From Cylicocyclus nassatus (taxonomy: Eukaryota > Nematoda > Chromadorea > Rhabditida > Strongylidae), in assembly GCA_958299035.1 (NCBI GenBank), contig CATQJL010000316.1:44575585-44639584 (forward strand): a stretch of DNA of 64,000 bases, read 5' to 3'. The notes under the pieces were generated by a model that saw only the letters and a program-made list of their open reading frames with translations, made no database searches and was not told the origin of the DNA. A program made the translations under genes and the position numbers. This document shows positions 60,701-64,000 of this stretch, one piece after another; positions within the stretch are counted from its first letter, which is position 1; every line of letters begins with the position of its first letter.

Positions 60701-61050
60701 TCTAAAAAGAAATCCTTTACAAGAGGTTACATTTAATAAGACCAACCTGTCTCTTGTCGGGACTTTCCGAAACAGACTGAGCACACTTTGCACGTAGCTC
60801 ACTGACGCTGATAATATCAATCAATTCTTCAAATAGTGGTCCCGGAGCGAAAATTCGCGTCCCTCACTCAGACAATCACAGGCTCTCAGCCGGCGGCCAC
60901 AAAGCCACCGCGAAAACCCACTAAAAGCGCGGTGGCCTCATCGCGGCCACTTTCGCTTCCCGCTGAAGCCCTCATAGCAGTCCGCCCGCTGCCAGCTTTA
61001 GCCTCCCGCTCATTGCCATATTTGTAGCCCGCTCGCTTCTACAGTTCTCA

Positions 61051-61446
61051 GCGGGAAGCGGCAGTGAGGCGATAGGGCCACGGCGCTTTTGGTGGGTTTT
61101 CGCGGTGGCTTTGTGGCTGCCGGCTGAAAATCTTGTCTGTGTAGCTTCTTGTTATGTTTGGACTACAACGTTGTAACTTCAATTAATTCATTATAACGAT
61201 GACAAGTAACAATGAAGAACATAACCATCTGGAGATATGACCACATGGAGAAATAGATATGGCCCCAGATGGTTATGTTCTTCATTGTTACTTGCCATCG
61301 TTATAATGAATTAATTGAAGTTACAACGTTGTAGTCCAAGCATAACAAGAAGCTACACAGACAAGATTTTCAGCCGGCAGCCACAAAGCCACCGCGAAAA
61401 CCCACCAAAAGCGCCGTGGCCTTATCGCCTCACTGCCGCTTCCCGC
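61051..61446. repeat. Near-perfect 182-bp inverted repeat, 32-nt loop
   Basis: The left arm 61051-61232 begins GCGGGAAGCGGCAGTGAGGC; the right arm 61265-61446 ends with its inverse. The innermost pair is AACCATCTGG / CCAGATGGTT. Only a few mismatches were seen. A partial third copy of the GC-rich outer part lies at about 60876-60965. Confidence 0.92.
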
Positions 61447-62175
61447 CTTCCTAAAAGATAGGAAGTGTCCGTAGCCCAAAAGCTTAGAGGTTAGCTTAGA
61501 TCGTATACTACGACTATGTATGGCCACGTTTGTAAACTCTGGATAAAGGTTATAACTAATGAAATGGCAAGTAACAGTTAAGTGGATGAGTACGCAAGTA
61601 CGCAGTGATACACACGCATAGATTTACGTTCTTTAGAACAGAAAATATGCTGATAATAGACCTTGAGGGTACAAACATTGATAAAACGAATCCATATGGG
61701 GAGCGGCGACAAAGCAATACACATTCCACCGCGATAAATATATTCACAAACATGAGTGAGGAACTGCCAGTGTTAGCGCGCAATGCAGGGGTTTCTCATG
61801 CGAATCAACAATCCATTCGCGCCTGAGTATCGTTCAGGCAACTGTCAGTTCTGATCCAAACCCATTTTCCTTATGTTGTGCAACACTTCCTCTGGAATTG
61901 TGTGCGTCTTCGTCGGTGACTGCAGCGTCTAAGAGAAGCTGTAATTGACTACGATTACAAACATCATGAAATGCCTGCAAAAGAGAGAGTAGTTGGAAAT
62001 ATATAGATATACATCAAAGACAGACATTAGACAGAGAGAAACGCAAGACACATATGGTACAGCAATTAGTGGAAGTATGAAAAGCCCTAATTTCATTTCT
62101 AGGAGGTAGGGAGACTTTATCAAGCCTTGACGATAAAAAGAGACAGAAACTAGTTCCACATCACAGCTGTAAATA

Positions 62176-62351
62176 ACTATCGTCGATTCGTTGACTGCGC
62201 GGACTGGACATAACCGCGGAGCACGCGCCGCGAGGTAAAACGCTTGCTCCAATACAAGATCGCCATTGTTCGTGCTCTCGCAACATGTTAACCGCGCCGC
62301 ATGTGGTCCGCAGCGCTTCAGCAGTCCGTACGGTTAACGAATCGACGATAG
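62176..62351. repeat. Fold-back MITE
   Basis: CTATCGTCGATTCGTT is matched inverted at the right end (AACGAATCGACGATAG). The arms also pair GCGGAGCACGCG-like with CGCAGCG-like GC-rich text more loosely. Confidence 0.7.
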
Positions 62352-62424
62352 CTGCGTTGACGAACGACTGCGTGCCAAACAATTTTCCGTGAAACTGTAA
62401 ACCTTTTATGTGCTCACTGTACAA

Positions 62425-62709
62425 GTACAGTCGATTCATTTCATATGATCATGTGTGCACCCGCACATACCGTCCATCTTTGGCGTCCCCATCTCGGATT
62501 TGCGATCGCAAAAACGCGAGAGAGTGAGCAATTGCTATCGCTTACATCATTTAGAGATAAATAGTACCTAAAAAGAAAAGAAAACAGCGAGAAAACATCA
62601 GAATCGCTTAACGGAAGGGTTGCGTCCTCCAAGAATCTAGGATGGGTACGCCAAAGATGGACGGTGTGTGCAATGGCACACATGATCATATGAAATGAAC
62701 CGACTGTAC
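62425..62709. repeat. Inverted repeat with 69-bp arms
   Basis: GTACAGTCGATTCATTTCAT (62425 onward, through ATGATCATGTGTGC and CCGTCCATCTTTGGCGT) is matched inverted at 62641-62709. The spacer of about 147 bp contains a GCGATCGC palindrome. Confidence 0.85.
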
Positions 62710-63016
62710 ATCATTGAAAAGGTGCGCACTGTGTTTCGATGAATGCACTTGGCTTCGAAATGAGAATTTTACTTTTTGAAAAGGCCGATCGGTAGAAACA
62801 CGTGCGACGAAAACACTTACGCTGTGTGTGGCACTCAGACTAAACCTCAAATCAATCCTTCCTCACTCAATGAACTTTGCGTACAACACGCTGGCGTGGA
62901 GTGAGCCGTGATGGTCGTTCGTTGCGTAAAAGGTCATGTTTTCGCGTGTAATCCGCTGAGGCTGAGAGTTTTTTCTCGAAAAAATTACAAACACAGGATT
63001 GAAGTAGCAAAGCATA

Positions 63017-63090
63017 GGGTTGAGCCAGACTTCGCGGGGAAGCGGCGTACGCGGCGTACGTCGCGTACGCCGCGCAGTCTGGCCCAACCC
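63017..63090. repeat. GC-rich 74-bp palindrome
   Basis: GGGTTGAGCCAGACTTCGCG pairs with CGCGCAGTCTGGCCCAACCC. The centre is built of overlapping GCGTACGC/CGTACG words. Confidence 0.8.
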
Positions 63091-63099
63091 ATAGCGACG

Positions 63100-64000
63100 C
63101 CCTCTAATCAATAAGCATTTCGAAAATGGACGCATGCGAAACGCAGTGATGCAGATCTTTGAGCGCAAAGAGAGCACGCTTGTAGTCGAATGATGTGACA
63201 GCGGCGAAAATGTTGAGAGAAAGGCACTTTTATGTTTACATTCGTAAAATGAGTGAATAGATGGTTTTTTACGGTTTTCGAGAGAGTTTGAAAAAGAGTT
63301 TTTATTACATTGTGCAGTGGATGTTTTGATTCAAAAACAAACGGGGCTTTCATTAAGCACTTCTTCCGGTTGGATAGACAGTCAAACATAGAGAACAAAA
63401 GAAATCTGATATATAAAGAATCGTTAGCTCAATTCAAAAATCTTCAAATAGCGGGGAACCACGACGAGTCCCGAAGCAAACGCTCTTCCAAATAGCGCCT
63501 ATAGGTACTGGTTCACTAGTACTTGAAATGAAGCACTGAATGATAACGAAAATGAAAACAAAGAAAAGCAAAGTTGAAAACAAAGATTAGGCAACAAGAA
63601 ATGAAAAAATGACGCGAGCCCACGCTGCCAATCTCGTTTGCCTGCACATCTAACTTTTCTGGTGCGATCAACAATGTCTCGAGCGGGCAACGATATGGCA
63701 TCCAGTTGGCAGCCACAATACGGCGTTATGAATTAAGGCTGCCTGCTCATAGCATTGATGCGGCCCGCTGACAGAAATCTTGTATTCGCAGCCCCATCGT
63801 TTCACGGTCGCTGCCAGCTTAACGGAGTCGCTGCCTCATCGTCGCCTTTTGGCTGCTTTTGTAGGAATGAATGCGCTCTGCAGCTATTTTCTGACTCATG
63901 GAAGATTATAGCTGCCCGCTGGTAGCCCGTCGCTGCCCGCTCACCGCCATTCCTACAATGTCGTCGCCCGCTCATTGCCACTTTTGCAGTATCGCCGCCC
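63100..64000. other. No gene; GC-rich repeat text at the right edge
   Basis: From about 63700 to the end, CTGCCCGCT / CCGCTGCCAGC / CGCTCATTGCCA words recur and resemble those at 60960-61050, suggesting another copy of that repeat family cut by the window edge. 63100-63700 shows nothing recognisable. Confidence 0.45.

Overview
The window looks like genomic DNA of a nematode, most likely a clade V (strongylid or rhabditid-like) species. The evidence is: small multi-exon genes with many introns of about 50-60 bp, pyrimidine-AG sites just upstream of start codons that resemble spliced-leader acceptors, conserved eukaryotic housekeeping proteins, and a high load of small DNA transposons, Helitrons and fold-back repeats. 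The species cannot be named from sequence alone. There are no bacterial operons, rRNA genes or CRISPR arrays.

Four spliced genes are well supported, all in the middle of the window (29.5-51.9 kb). (1) An RPUSD2-type pseudouridine synthase on + (29552-37724, 11 exons resolved and at least one small exon unresolved). (2) A complete UMP-CMP kinase on - (37886-39967, six exons, 196 aa), converging tail-to-tail with the first gene; the stop codons are 161 bp apart and the polyadenylation signals imply overlapping 3' UTRs. (3) LSM1 on - (44142-46247, two exons). (4) Ribosomal protein S9 (uS4) on + (48401-51834, three exons, 190 aa). As I remember it, the C. elegans cosmid F40F8 also carries UMP-CMP kinase, lsm-1 and rps-9, so this looks like conserved microsynteny expanded by transposon insertion. 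A partial neuropeptide-receptor-like GPCR (17.3-19.0 kb, -) and a few unassigned exon-like ORFs (22.7-26.2 kb) are weaker calls.

The rest is mostly repeat. 0-9 kb: a TIR element with an inner tandem array, a 1.5 kb element with a perfect 8-bp target duplication, and tRNA-like SINE pieces. 10-14 kb: mariner remnants, one with both TIRs and TA duplications. 21.5-22 kb: two adjacent MITEs. 24.8-29 kb: two more elements with perfect 8-bp duplications and a 417-bp Helitron. 33.2-35.3 kb: a 2.1 kb palindrome inside an RPUSD2 intron. 41.4-42.6 kb: a 1.18 kb Helitron of the same family whose inner array has grown symmetrically. 50.7-64 kb: a dense field of fold-back elements with fragments of RTE, Ty3/gypsy and piggyBac.

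No multi-gene system of a new kind is visible. The most interesting items are the intronic palindrome, the symmetric Helitron arrays, the three elements with 8-bp target duplications (one with a related unoccupied site in the same window), and the overlapping 3' ends with an apparently non-AG splice acceptor in the pseudouridine synthase.
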